Positions 1-6,325 of a DNA stretch of 13,993 bases are shown here, piece by piece. The notes beneath the pieces are model-generated. The model worked only from the letters and a program-made list of their open reading frames with translations. It did no database searches and was not told the origin of the DNA. Source of the stretch: Bacillota bacterium (lineage in GTDB: Bacteria > Bacillota > Clostridia > Peptostreptococcales > Anaerovoracaceae); assembly GCA_017619905.1 (NCBI GenBank), contig JAFZRK010000012.1, positions 1 to 13,993 on the forward strand, in the 5' to 3' direction. Positions within the stretch are counted from its first letter, which is position 1. Every line of letters starts with the position of its first letter. The position numbers and the translations under genes were made by a program.

Positions 1-732
1 GACCAGGTCCTTATAGCGTTCGTCGTCCGGGTTGACCGCTATGGCGACATCGGCGAACATGGTCTCAGGCCTTGAAGTTGCAACGGTTATACCCTCGGAA
101 CCGTCGGCTCCGGGGTAGCGGAAGTACCAGTACTTGCCCTGCTTGTCCACGTGCTCCACTTCTATGTCGGAGAGCGCGGAACCGCAGACCGGGCACCAGT
201 TGATGAGGCGGCTGCCCTTGTAGATGAGGCCCTTGTTGTAGAGGCGCAGGAAGTGCTCCTTTACCGCCTCGTTGCAGCCCTCGTCCATGGTGAAGCGCTC
301 GCGGCTCCAGTCGCAGGAGGTACCCATCTTGCGCTGCTGCGTGGTTATGCGGTTGCCGTATTCCTTCTTCCAGGCCCAGGCGCGCTTAAGGAACTCTTCG
401 CGTCCGAGATCTTCCTTGGTCTTGCCTTCTTCTCTCTTGATCTTTTCGACCACCTTCACCTCGGTGGCTATGCTTGCGTGGTCCGTGCCCGGAAGCCACA
501 GGGTGCTGAAGCCCTGCATCCTCTTGAAACGGATCAGCACATCCTGAAGAGCCGCGTCCATGGCGTGGCCCATGTGCAGCTGGCCGGTGATGTTGGGCGG
601 CGGCATCACGATGGTGAACGGCTTCTTGTCGGGATCCATGTCCGGAGCAAACTTGCCGGACTCCTCCCACTCCTTGTATATGCGGTCCTCAAATGCCTTG
701 GGATCGTAGGTCTTTGCTAAATTCTTCTCCAT
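1..732 (-). CDS. valS: Valyl-tRNA synthetase, N-terminal part (cut by window edge)
   Basis: Cytoplasmic class I aminoacyl-tRNA synthetase that charges tRNA-Val with valine. The first 244 residues are visible; the family is usually about 880, so the editing domain, the KMSKS loop and the anticodon-binding end lie outside the window. The ATP-binding HIGH motif appears as HMGH inside PPPNITGQLHMGHA (about residues 44-57). It is followed by the ValS-typical LWLPGTDHASIAT block and by the NWCPVCGSALSD zinc-type segment. These blocks separate it from IleS and LeuS. The ATG at 732 is preceded by AAAGG (741-745) at 8 nt. It is the last visible gene of the murI operon, 60 nt after murE. Many Bacillota valS genes follow a T-box leader, but this gap is too short for one and shows no T-box sequence. 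Identity is secure. Confidence 0.96.
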   Translation of the reverse strand, partial: MEKNLAKTYDPKAFEDRIYKEWEESGKFAPDMDPDKKPFTIVMPPPNITGQLHMGHAMDAALQDVLIRFKRMQGFSTLWLPGTDHASIATEVKVVEKIKREEGKTKEDLGREEFLKRAWAWKKEYGNRITTQQRKMGTSCDWSRERFTMDEGCNEAVKEHFLRLYNKGLIYKGSRLINWCPVCGSALSDIEVEHVDKQGKYWYFRYPGADGSEGITVATSRPETMFADVAIAVNPDDERYKDLV

Positions 733-757
733 AGTGCTTACCTTTTATCTTCTGCCG

Positions 758-783
758 CGGGGCGCCTGCTCTGCGCAGCCCCG
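758..783 (-). other. GC-rich hairpin in the murE-valS gap
   Basis: In the minus-strand transcript, bases 778-783 can pair with 758-763 (6 bp). After a 3-nt bulge, 775-777 can pair with 767-769, leaving a 5-nt loop. It starts 9 nt after the murE stop codon and has no U-tract, so it is not a standard terminator. It may protect or process the mRNA between murE and valS. The fold was found by eye. Confidence 0.4.
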
Positions 784-792
784 GGGCGTTCA

Positions 793-2283
793 TCACATCT
801 GTATGTATTTCCTTGCAAGTTCCGTGTCGGCCGGCACCGGGTAGTAGACTCCCTTCCTGTACGCGTAGGCCTCGCTGCCCTTGCCGATTATCATTACCAC
901 TGTCTTGGGCTTTGCCTCAAGGATGGCGCGCTTTGCGGCTTCCTGCCTGTTGGGGCATATGCAGCCCTTGCCGCCGAAGGACACCAGGTTGCCGTACGCC
1001 TCCTGGCATATCTCCATGAGGTCCTCGTTGGCAGGGTCCTCTTCGGTGACCCAGGTGAAGTCCGCCAGTTCCGCGGTGACCTTGGGTATGTCTACCCTGC
1101 GCTGTATGCCTTTGCCTCCGGGGAACCCGACGACTACTTCCAGACGGTAGCCGGGATACTCTGCCCTTGCGGACTCCAGCAGCTTCCTGCAGCTGATCTC
1201 GTTGTGTGCGTAGTCCGCTATGGCTATTACGTCGCGTTCCTTGTTCTCGTAGAACTCCATGCGGCCTTCCACGAGCACTCCCTTGAGTCCTTCCACGACG
1301 TCCTCTTCCGTGGCGCCCAGGTCCAGAGCTACGGCCGCGGCCTCGGAAGCGTTCTCCGAATTGAAGAGTCCGGGCATCGAGAGCCGTATTCCCTTTACCA
1401 CGCGCTTTGTCACGGGAGCGTCGCCTTCCTTGGCGTATGGAGCCGGTATGCCGTCGTAGATGACTGCGTCGAAGCACACCTCGCCGCCCTCCTTGCGGAG
1501 GTTCTCCTCCGTGCAGCAGTAGACCTTCCTGCACTTCCTTGCGGCTTCTATCACCTCAGCAACGCGGCGGTTGCTGAGGTTAAGTACAGCCACGTCCGAT
1601 ATGTCGAAGAGCATGAGTTTGGAGCGGAAGTAGTCCTCCACGTCCGGATGCTCGGTGCTGCCTATGTGATCCTGCCCGAAGCTTACGAACACTCCGTGGC
1701 TGAACCTGTATCCGTACACCCTGTCGTACTTCAGAGCCTGCGAGGAGACCTCTATGCCGGAGATCTTTATGCCGCTGGTCCTCATGTTCGCAAGGTGCTC
1801 TGTAAGCTCTATTATCTCCGGAGTCGTAAGATGGCTCTGGAAACGGTTAATGCCGTCGTATGTATCTATGGTCGAGACGAAGCCGAAACGGTCCGGTCCG
1901 CAGATGCTGCTGTGTTCCAGTATGGCTCTTATGTAGTAAAGAGTCGTGGATTTGCCCTTGGTGCCGGTGACGCCTATGAGCGACATGTCCTTCCACGGAT
2001 CGTCAAAGAACATGTTGGCAAGTATGGCCATGGCCCTTCTTATGTCCTTGCCCTGAGCGTAGGCGACGGCCCCTTTTTCCACCGCCTGCTGCAGGTATTC
2101 GGGCTTAAAGGCCACGCCTTTGCACACGAACAGCGTGCCGGGCTTAACGTCCCTGGAGTCGCAGGAAAGCCATTCTATCTCCTGCGCAAGGTCCGCCTCC
2201 GTAAGCGTTTCGCGTCCGGGCGCCTTTATCTCGACGTCCAGACCTTCCCTGCCGAGTCTTTCAACATACTCCCTGAGTTTCAT
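793..2283 (-). CDS. murE: MurE-type UDP-MurNAc-tripeptide synthetase, predicted not meso-DAP specific
   Basis: Mur ligase that adds the third stem-peptide residue to UDP-MurNAc-L-Ala-D-Glu with ATP, in the cytoplasm. The 496 residues show the Mur N-terminal motif SCDSRDVKPG (40-49), the P-loop GVTGTKGKST (104-113), the SHLTTPE substrate block (150-156), a likely carbamylated lysine in YFRSKLMLF (K222), and the C-terminal domain from GRMEFYE (340-346) with DYAHN. At the position where meso-DAP enzymes carry DNPR, this protein reads EDPAN (415-419). That resembles the D(D/N)P(A/N) signature known from L-Lys-adding MurE, so L-Lys, or possibly ornithine, is the likelier substrate (inference). The usual DHLDYHGT block is also changed, to DHIGSTEHPD (205-214). 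The ATG at 2283 follows AGGAGG (2291-2296) at 7 nt, lying within the end of the upstream gene; the gap between the two genes is 2 nt. Confidence 0.93.
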   Translation of the reverse strand: MKLREYVERLGREGLDVEIKAPGRETLTEADLAQEIEWLSCDSRDVKPGTLFVCKGVAFKPEYLQQAVEKGAVAYAQGKDIRRAMAILANMFFDDPWKDMSLIGVTGTKGKSTTLYYIRAILEHSSICGPDRFGFVSTIDTYDGINRFQSHLTTPEIIELTEHLANMRTSGIKISGIEVSSQALKYDRVYGYRFSHGVFVSFGQDHIGSTEHPDVEDYFRSKLMLFDISDVAVLNLSNRRVAEVIEAARKCRKVYCCTEENLRKEGGEVCFDAVIYDGIPAPYAKEGDAPVTKRVVKGIRLSMPGLFNSENASEAAAVALDLGATEEDVVEGLKGVLVEGRMEFYENKERDVIAIADYAHNEISCRKLLESARAEYPGYRLEVVVGFPGGKGIQRRVDIPKVTAELADFTWVTEEDPANEDLMEICQEAYGNLVSFGGKGCICPNRQEAAKRAILEAKPKTVVMIIGKGSEAYAYRKGVYYPVPADTELARKYIQM

Positions 2284-2285
2284 CT

Positions 2286-3116
2286 CTATTCCTCCTGATC
2301 GTCTTTATATTTTGATTCAAAGCCGGTAATCTCGTATCTGTCTACGCTGTCGGCTATGTATCCATCGTAAGTAACGTCCCCGTGCTCCACCACCAGATTG
2401 CCCGCGGCAAGGTCGTAGAAGCAGGCCGTGGACGCAAGTACATATACCTGAACGAAAAGCGTAAGTATCGTGAGCAGAACCACCAGAGGGTTCATGGACG
2501 CTTCGTTGAGCGCCTGCGCGAGCTGGTTGAGGTCGTAGTACGAAACGGGTCCGATAAGCTGGGAACGCGCTATGCCCGCGGGTATGGACGCAAGTATTAT
2601 CCACGGCAGGAAGCTGAGCAGCAGGAGCACGAACTTTCCCTTGTTGCCGTACATAAGCTCCTTGCTGCGCCTGATGCAGTCCATGGGCCTTGCCTCCGGG
2701 TCGTCCGCAAGGACATAGAAGGCCTGCGAATACCTCAGCGCGGCCAGTATCCCCGGGATCACGAAGAGCATGCTCCACAGGAATATCAGTATGAACTGCG
2801 TTACATAGAGCGCTACTCCGCTCAAAAGGTACGCGCCCCTGTTGGTGAAGCTGCCCATCCCGGGCTCGTTCGTGCCGCGGAACACCTCCAGGAAATAGTT
2901 GGAGAGCCCCAGAGTGAGCGGCCCGCTGACGAACAGCACGTACAGATCCACTATCGTGGCGACGGTCTGAGACCCGGACAGATAGTAAACTATGAGGCCG
3001 GGGCCGTTGACCAGCACCGCGCAAATGAAGACCGCCAGAAACGCTCCTCCCCAGTGTCCGCGGAACATCTGTCTTGCTATCTTCTTGATTCTGCTGCAGC
3101 TGAGTTCTACTTTCAT
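2286..3116 (-). CDS. DUF975-family integral membrane protein
   Basis: Membrane protein of unknown function. Family traits visible in its 276 residues are an N-terminal basic amphipathic stretch (RIKKIARQMFRGHWG, 9-23), the block SGPLTLGLSNYFLEVFRG (64-81), the central FLWSMLFVIPGILAALRYSQAFYVLADDPE (112-141) and the IRRSKELMYGNK segment (148-159). Hydrophobic stretches near 24-47, 52-76, 95-128, 161-183 and 209-235 suggest five or six membrane passes. The C-terminal tail (246-276) is polar, acidic and Tyr-rich, and probably cytoplasmic. It lies 13 nt after the acidic hypothetical gene and 2 nt before murE, so all three should be co-transcribed. I see no strong Shine-Dalgarno before the ATG, so translation may depend on coupling. 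A cell-envelope role is inferred from neighbours only. Confidence 0.8.
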   Translation of the reverse strand: MKVELSCSRIKKIARQMFRGHWGGAFLAVFICAVLVNGPGLIVYYLSGSQTVATIVDLYVLFVSGPLTLGLSNYFLEVFRGTNEPGMGSFTNRGAYLLSGVALYVTQFILIFLWSMLFVIPGILAALRYSQAFYVLADDPEARPMDCIRRSKELMYGNKGKFVLLLLSFLPWIILASIPAGIARSQLIGPVSYYDLNQLAQALNEASMNPLVVLLTILTLFVQVYVLASTACFYDLAAGNLVVEHGDVTYDGYIADSVDRYEITGFESKYKDDQEE

Positions 3117-3129
3117 CTATTTGCTTCGC

Positions 3130-3702
3130 TTACCCGTTTTCTTCGTTGTCTTCTGTTTCTTCCGCGTCCGTGCCGTCTTCCGGCTCCGCGGTTATGTCTA
3201 TCTGGCTGAAGCGTCCCAGTCCGTACGACGCGTCCTCCATTTTGAAATCGTCCGTTGACGGGAATGCCAGCTCGTGTGTGTCGCCGCTTATGGCGTCCGT
3301 CCTGGCCTGCAGCAGCGCTTCGAACACGCTGACCTTTTCGCCGTTTATCTCCGCTCCGCCGGGGGCCTTGTACCACTCGCGGAACTTATAAAGCTGCTCC
3401 GCAAAGCTGCGCCTGCAGTCGCCGTCCTCTATGTCTTCCGCAAGGTGCATCAGGTTCTCCTCCAGGGAGTCCAGAAGCAGCACCAGGTCGTTCTCGTCCT
3501 CCGGCGCGGCGTTGGAAAGGTCCTCGAAATAGTTCTCGGCCAGTTCTCCCGCGTTCTCCGGAGTCAGTTTGGACAGGACTATGTAGAAGAGGTCGAAAGG
3601 CACGTCCTCGTCCATCTCCATGAGATCCGCGAACTGCTCGAAGTACTCCATGTCCTCCGGGCCGTCCATCTCCAGCAGTTTGTAGAGTTTTTCCAGTGTC
3701 AT
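3130..3702 (-). CDS. Strongly acidic hypothetical protein, 190 aa
   Basis: I do not recognise this protein. It has 53 Asp/Glu against about 12 Lys/Arg, so it should be very acidic and soluble. It has no signal peptide and no membrane segment. Residues 1-115 look mostly helical and rich in Leu, Phe and Tyr, with the recurring pattern of an acidic pair beside an aromatic residue (for example DMEYFEQFADLMEMDED, 17-33). A more mixed segment follows (116-150), then a disordered tail almost entirely of Asp, Glu, Asn, Thr and Gly (171-190). The ATG at 3702 has AAGGAG (3709-3714) at 6 nt, so it is very likely a real translated gene. It lies between murI (53 nt upstream) and the DUF975 gene (13 nt downstream). 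A regulatory or adaptor role in envelope metabolism is possible, but only by position. Confidence 0.78.
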   Translation of the reverse strand: MTLEKLYKLLEMDGPEDMEYFEQFADLMEMDEDVPFDLFYIVLSKLTPENAGELAENYFEDLSNAAPEDENDLVLLLDSLEENLMHLAEDIEDGDCRRSFAEQLYKFREWYKAPGGAEINGEKVSVFEALLQARTDAISGDTHELAFPSTDDFKMEDASYGLGRFSQIDITAEPEDGTDAEETEDNEENG

Positions 3703-3720
3703 CCTCTGCTCCTTAAGCGT

Positions 3721-3750
3721 TGCTCCGCGGACGTTTCAGCCCGCGGCGCA
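3721..3750 (-). other. GC-rich hairpin in the murI-hypothetical gene gap
   Basis: Two CCGCGG copies (3725-3730 and 3741-3746) pair across a 10-nt loop. The stem extends by TGC/GCA (3721-3723 with 3748-3750) past one mismatch. It starts 5 nt after the murI stop codon and has no U-tract, so full termination is unlikely. It could be a transcript-stabilising or processing element. Confidence 0.45.
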
Positions 3751-3755
3751 CGCCT

Positions 3756-4556
3756 TTACAGTCTGTGGCGTTCCAGCGAGTAATCGCCCTTTATTCCCAG
3801 CCGCTCTATGACGTTCAGGAACCTGGGGGAAAGATCGCTCGCGTAGAACTTGCGCCAGCCGGGCCAGTCGCTGGCCAGCATGCCTTCTTCTTCCAGTATC
3901 GCCCTGGTCTTCTTTGCCAGCGCGGCAGACGGATCGATGATGCGCAGCCCCGGGAACAGGCGCTCTATGCTGTCCCTGATTATGGGGTAGTGGGTGCAGC
4001 CAAGCACCAGCACGTTTATTCCGCACTCGTTCACCAGCCGCCCGATGTGGTGCTGGATGGACGCTTCCATGGTCTCGCTCTCGAAGGCCCCGCTCTCTAT
4101 CAGCGGAACGAAGTCCGGGCAGGCCTCGGAGAACACCTTAAGCTCCGCGTTGTGCTTCGCGATCTCCGTCTCGTATGCGCGGCTGTTTACCGTTACCTGG
4201 GTGGCGATGATGCCTATGCGGTCGTCCTCCGTGCATTCCTCGGCTATCTGCTCCGCGCAGGGCTCGATTATCCCCTGCACTATCATTCCGGGGAAACTCT
4301 CGCGCAGGTAGTCCAGAGCTGCGGCGGAGCTGGTGTTGCATGCCGCGACAAGGATCTTGGCTCCCGCGTTGATCAGAAACTGCGCAGTCTCCCTGGAGAA
4401 CGCCCTTACCGTAGCGGGGCTTTTAGACCCGTAGGGAGCCCTCGCAGTATCGCCGAAATATAATATGCTTTCGAAGGGAAGCACCTCCGAAAAAGCGTTT
4501 ATGCTTGTTAGTCCGCCTACTCCGGAATCGAATATTCCGATAGGTCTGTCATCCAT
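3756..4556 (-). CDS. murI: Glutamate racemase
   Basis: Cofactor-independent cytoplasmic enzyme that converts L-Glu to D-Glu for the second position of the peptidoglycan stem peptide. At 266 residues it is of normal length. It shows the N-terminal substrate block GIFDSGVGGLT (7-17), the first catalytic cysteine in ACNTSSAA (C73), and the second in LGCTHYP (C187). Between them lies YFGDTARAPYGSKS (33-46), typical of the family. The ATG at 4556 follows GGAGGA (4566-4571) at 9 nt. It is the first gene of its operon, with a promoter just upstream, and the operon goes on to murE, so D-Glu supply and a later ligation step are made together. Nothing is missing. Aspartate racemase is a distant relative, but the two-cysteine layout with these flanks fits MurI. 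Confidence 0.97.
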   Translation of the reverse strand: MDDRPIGIFDSGVGGLTSINAFSEVLPFESILYFGDTARAPYGSKSPATVRAFSRETAQFLINAGAKILVAACNTSSAAALDYLRESFPGMIVQGIIEPCAEQIAEECTEDDRIGIIATQVTVNSRAYETEIAKHNAELKVFSEACPDFVPLIESGAFESETMEASIQHHIGRLVNECGINVLVLGCTHYPIIRDSIERLFPGLRIIDPSAALAKKTRAILEEEGMLASDWPGWRKFYASDLSPRFLNVIERLGIKGDYSLERHRL

Positions 4557-4584
4557 ACTGTAGATTCCTCCATATTAACAAGAT

Positions 4585-4613
4585 ATTATACCCCGAACAG
4601 GCCGAAAATACAA
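4585..4613 (-). promoter_or_regulatory. Sigma-A-type promoter of the murI operon
   Basis: Read on the minus strand, a perfect TATAAT -10 (4585-4590) sits 17 bp from a -35-like TTGTAT (4608-4613; only TTG matches consensus). An A-tract (4625-4630 as T on the plus strand) just upstream of the -35 could act as an UP element. The predicted start is near 4578, giving a leader of about 21 nt, too short for a riboswitch or T-box. Confidence 0.75.
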
Positions 4614-4658
4614 CATATGCATACTTTTTTGACGCCTCAGCCGCCTGCTGAATCGCGC

Positions 4659-4685
4659 AAATAAAGAGGATAGTTTCCTATCCTC
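4659..4685 (-). terminator. Intrinsic terminator of the gltX-pth operon
   Basis: In the minus-strand transcript a perfect 8-bp stem (GAGGATAG with CTATCCTC, 4678-4685 and 4666-4673) closes a GAAA tetraloop and is followed directly by TTTATTT (4659-4665). It begins 32 nt after the pth stop codon and lies upstream of the murI promoter, so it separates the two operons. Confidence 0.88.
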
Positions 4686-4717
4686 CTTTAAGTCATATCG
4701 ATCCTCTGTTCCGGAGC

Positions 4718-5281
4718 TCAGGGCAGGCCGTTGAACTGCTGCATGGCTTCCTCCACGCCGTGCTGAACGAATACGGCGCAGGCGTCGGCCGCCCGCAGGC
4801 AGGCCATTCCCAGTATGGGCCTCTCCTCATCGGTCCAGCGGCCTATCACGAAGCGGTCCAGCGGAACGTCGCCGTGCGGTCCCAGGCCAATGCGCACTCT
4901 GGCAAAGTCGTCCTTCTGCAGATGGTAGATGACGGACCTCATGCCGTTGTGAGTGCCGGCGCTGCCTCCCCGCCTTATGCGGGTACGTCCCAGCGGCAGG
5001 TCTATGTCATCGTACACCACCAGCAGCTTGTCCATGGGGATCTTGAAGTACTCCACCATGGGCCTGAGCGCCTCACCGGAAAGGTTCATGTAGGTCTGGG
5101 GCTTGACGAGTATCACCTTTTCGCCGCCTATCTCCCCTTCGCCGTACAGCGCCTTGAATTTCAGCTTTTTCAGGGGTATGTTGAACCTGTCCGACAGAAT
5201 GTCTATCGTGACGAAACCCATGTTGTGCCTTGTTTTTTCGTAGAGTCTGCCCGGGTTGCCCAGGCCGCAGATCATGTACAT
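4718..5281 (-). CDS. pth: Peptidyl-tRNA hydrolase
   Basis: Releases peptides from peptidyl-tRNAs that drop off ribosomes, recycling tRNA. With the ATG at 5281 the protein is 187 residues, normal for the family, and begins MYMICGLGNPG. The catalytic set is present: N9 in GLGNPG, H19 in TRHNMGF, N66 in PQTYMNLSG, the aspartate in YDDIDLPLG (91/92) and N112 in GTHNGMRS. A GTG at 5329 overlapping the prs stop is in frame, but it would add 16 residues not found in the family. The ATG instead has AAGGA (5288-5292) at 6 nt, which decides the start. It is the last gene of the gltX operon, 44 nt after prs, and is followed by a strong terminator. The prs-pth neighbourhood is conserved across Bacillota. 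Confidence 0.96.
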   Translation of the reverse strand: MYMICGLGNPGRLYEKTRHNMGFVTIDILSDRFNIPLKKLKFKALYGEGEIGGEKVILVKPQTYMNLSGEALRPMVEYFKIPMDKLLVVYDDIDLPLGRTRIRRGGSAGTHNGMRSVIYHLQKDDFARVRIGLGPHGDVPLDRFVIGRWTDEERPILGMACLRAADACAVFVQHGVEEAMQQFNGLP

Positions 5282-5305
5282 AGTCTGTCCTTGCCTTACG
5301 AATGC

Positions 5306-5320
5306 GCCGCGCAGCGCGGC
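5306..5320 (-). other. GC-rich hairpin in the prs-pth gap
   Basis: GCCGCG (5315-5320 on the minus strand) pairs perfectly with CGCGGC (5306-5311) over a 3-nt loop. It begins 5 nt after the prs stop codon and has no U-tract. It lies in the same place relative to a stop codon as the hairpins after murI and murE. Confidence 0.45.
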
Positions 5321-5325
5321 AGTGA

Positions 5326-6276
5326 TCACTTATTGAACAGCGCGCTCACCGGCTCGTTGCTGAACACCCTCTTGATGGCTTCCGCGAACAGCGGCGCCAC
5401 GGAGAGCACCGTGAACTTGTCCAGTTTCTTGTCCTCGGGGATCTCTATGGTGTTCAGGAACACCATCTCCTCTATGGCGGAGGCCTCGATCCTTTCCAGG
5501 GCAGGGCCGGACAGTACGCCGTGGGTGGCGCAGGCCTTTACGCTGCGGGCTCCGCGCTCCCTAAGGGCGTTGGCAGCGTTGCAGATGGTACCTGCGGTGT
5601 CGACCATGTCGTCCACCAGTATGCAGTCCTTGCCTTCTATGTCGCCTATGATGTTCATTATCTCGGAGACATTGGGCCTGGGACGGCGCTTATCTATGAT
5701 GGCGATGGGAACTCCCAGCGGCTGGGCCATGTCCCTCGCGCGCTTTACGGAGCCGTGGTCCGGGGAGACCACTACCAGGTTGCCGGTATCGTGGTTCTTG
5801 AAGTAATTGGTAAGTATCGGAGAACCCAGAAGATGATCGGTTGGGATGTTGAAGAACCCCTGTATCTGCGCCGCGTGCAGGTCCATGGTTATCACCCTGT
5901 TGATGCCCGCGATCTGGATTATGTCCGCTACGAGCCGCGCCGTGATGGGGTCTCTGGCCTTAGCGGTGCGGTCCTGTCTGCCGTAGCCGTAGTAAGGGAT
6001 GACGGCGTTGATCCTGCCCGCGGAAGCGCGCTTCATGGCGTCCGCCATTATGCACATCTCCATGAGGTTGTCGTTGACCGGATCGGACGTGGACTGGATT
6101 ATGTAGCAGTCCTTTCCTCTTACGCTCTCGTTGATGTTGATGGCTATCTCACCGTCGGAGAACTTTTTTACCGTGGCGTCGCCGAGCGGTTTTCCGAGCT
6201 GTCCGGATATCTCGTTCGCCAGAGTCCTGTTGCCGTTGCAGGTGAAGATCGCGTACTCCCTGAAATTTCCAATCAT
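5326..6276 (-). CDS. prs: Ribose-phosphate pyrophosphokinase (PRPP synthetase)
   Basis: Makes PRPP from ribose 5-phosphate and ATP for purine, pyrimidine, NAD, His and Trp synthesis. At 316 residues it matches class I bacterial enzymes. It shows YYGYGRQDRTAKARDPITA (95-113), the metal/ATP segment MDLHAAQIQGFF (131-142, with H134), the catalytic flexible loop KRRPRP (196-201) and the PRPP-binding loop VDDMVDTAGT (221-230). The start is the ATG at 6276, with GAGAGG (6284-6289) at 7 nt. A TTG at 6291 in frame would put that ribosome-binding site inside the gene. It lies 49 nt after purR, whose product senses PRPP in Bacillus, so the ligand maker and the sensor are co-transcribed. The stop overlaps a discarded GTG start of pth. 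Confidence 0.97.
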   Translation of the reverse strand: MIGNFREYAIFTCNGNRTLANEISGQLGKPLGDATVKKFSDGEIAININESVRGKDCYIIQSTSDPVNDNLMEMCIMADAMKRASAGRINAVIPYYGYGRQDRTAKARDPITARLVADIIQIAGINRVITMDLHAAQIQGFFNIPTDHLLGSPILTNYFKNHDTGNLVVVSPDHGSVKRARDMAQPLGVPIAIIDKRRPRPNVSEIMNIIGDIEGKDCILVDDMVDTAGTICNAANALRERGARSVKACATHGVLSGPALERIEASAIEEMVFLNTIEIPEDKKLDKFTVLSVAPLFAEAIKRVFSNEPVSALFNK

Positions 6277-6325
6277 TTTTCTGCCTCTCAAATAACTTTG
6301 TATATGAATAGTTTTACAGCCGTCC

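Noticed and set aside
4593..4608. Two CCGAA-type words in the spacer of the murI promoter, resembling PurBox cores.
   Set aside because: They are direct, not inverted, and the flanking A/T positions do not match the PurBox consensus.
5282..5329. A GTG start for pth at 5329 overlapping the prs stop codon.
   Set aside because: It adds 16 residues absent from the family, and the ATG at 5281 has its own ribosome-binding site and matches the conserved N-terminus.
6277..6325. Possible internal promoter for prs in the AT-rich purR-prs gap.
   Set aside because: A TATACA-like -10 can be found, but no acceptable -35 lies at the right distance.
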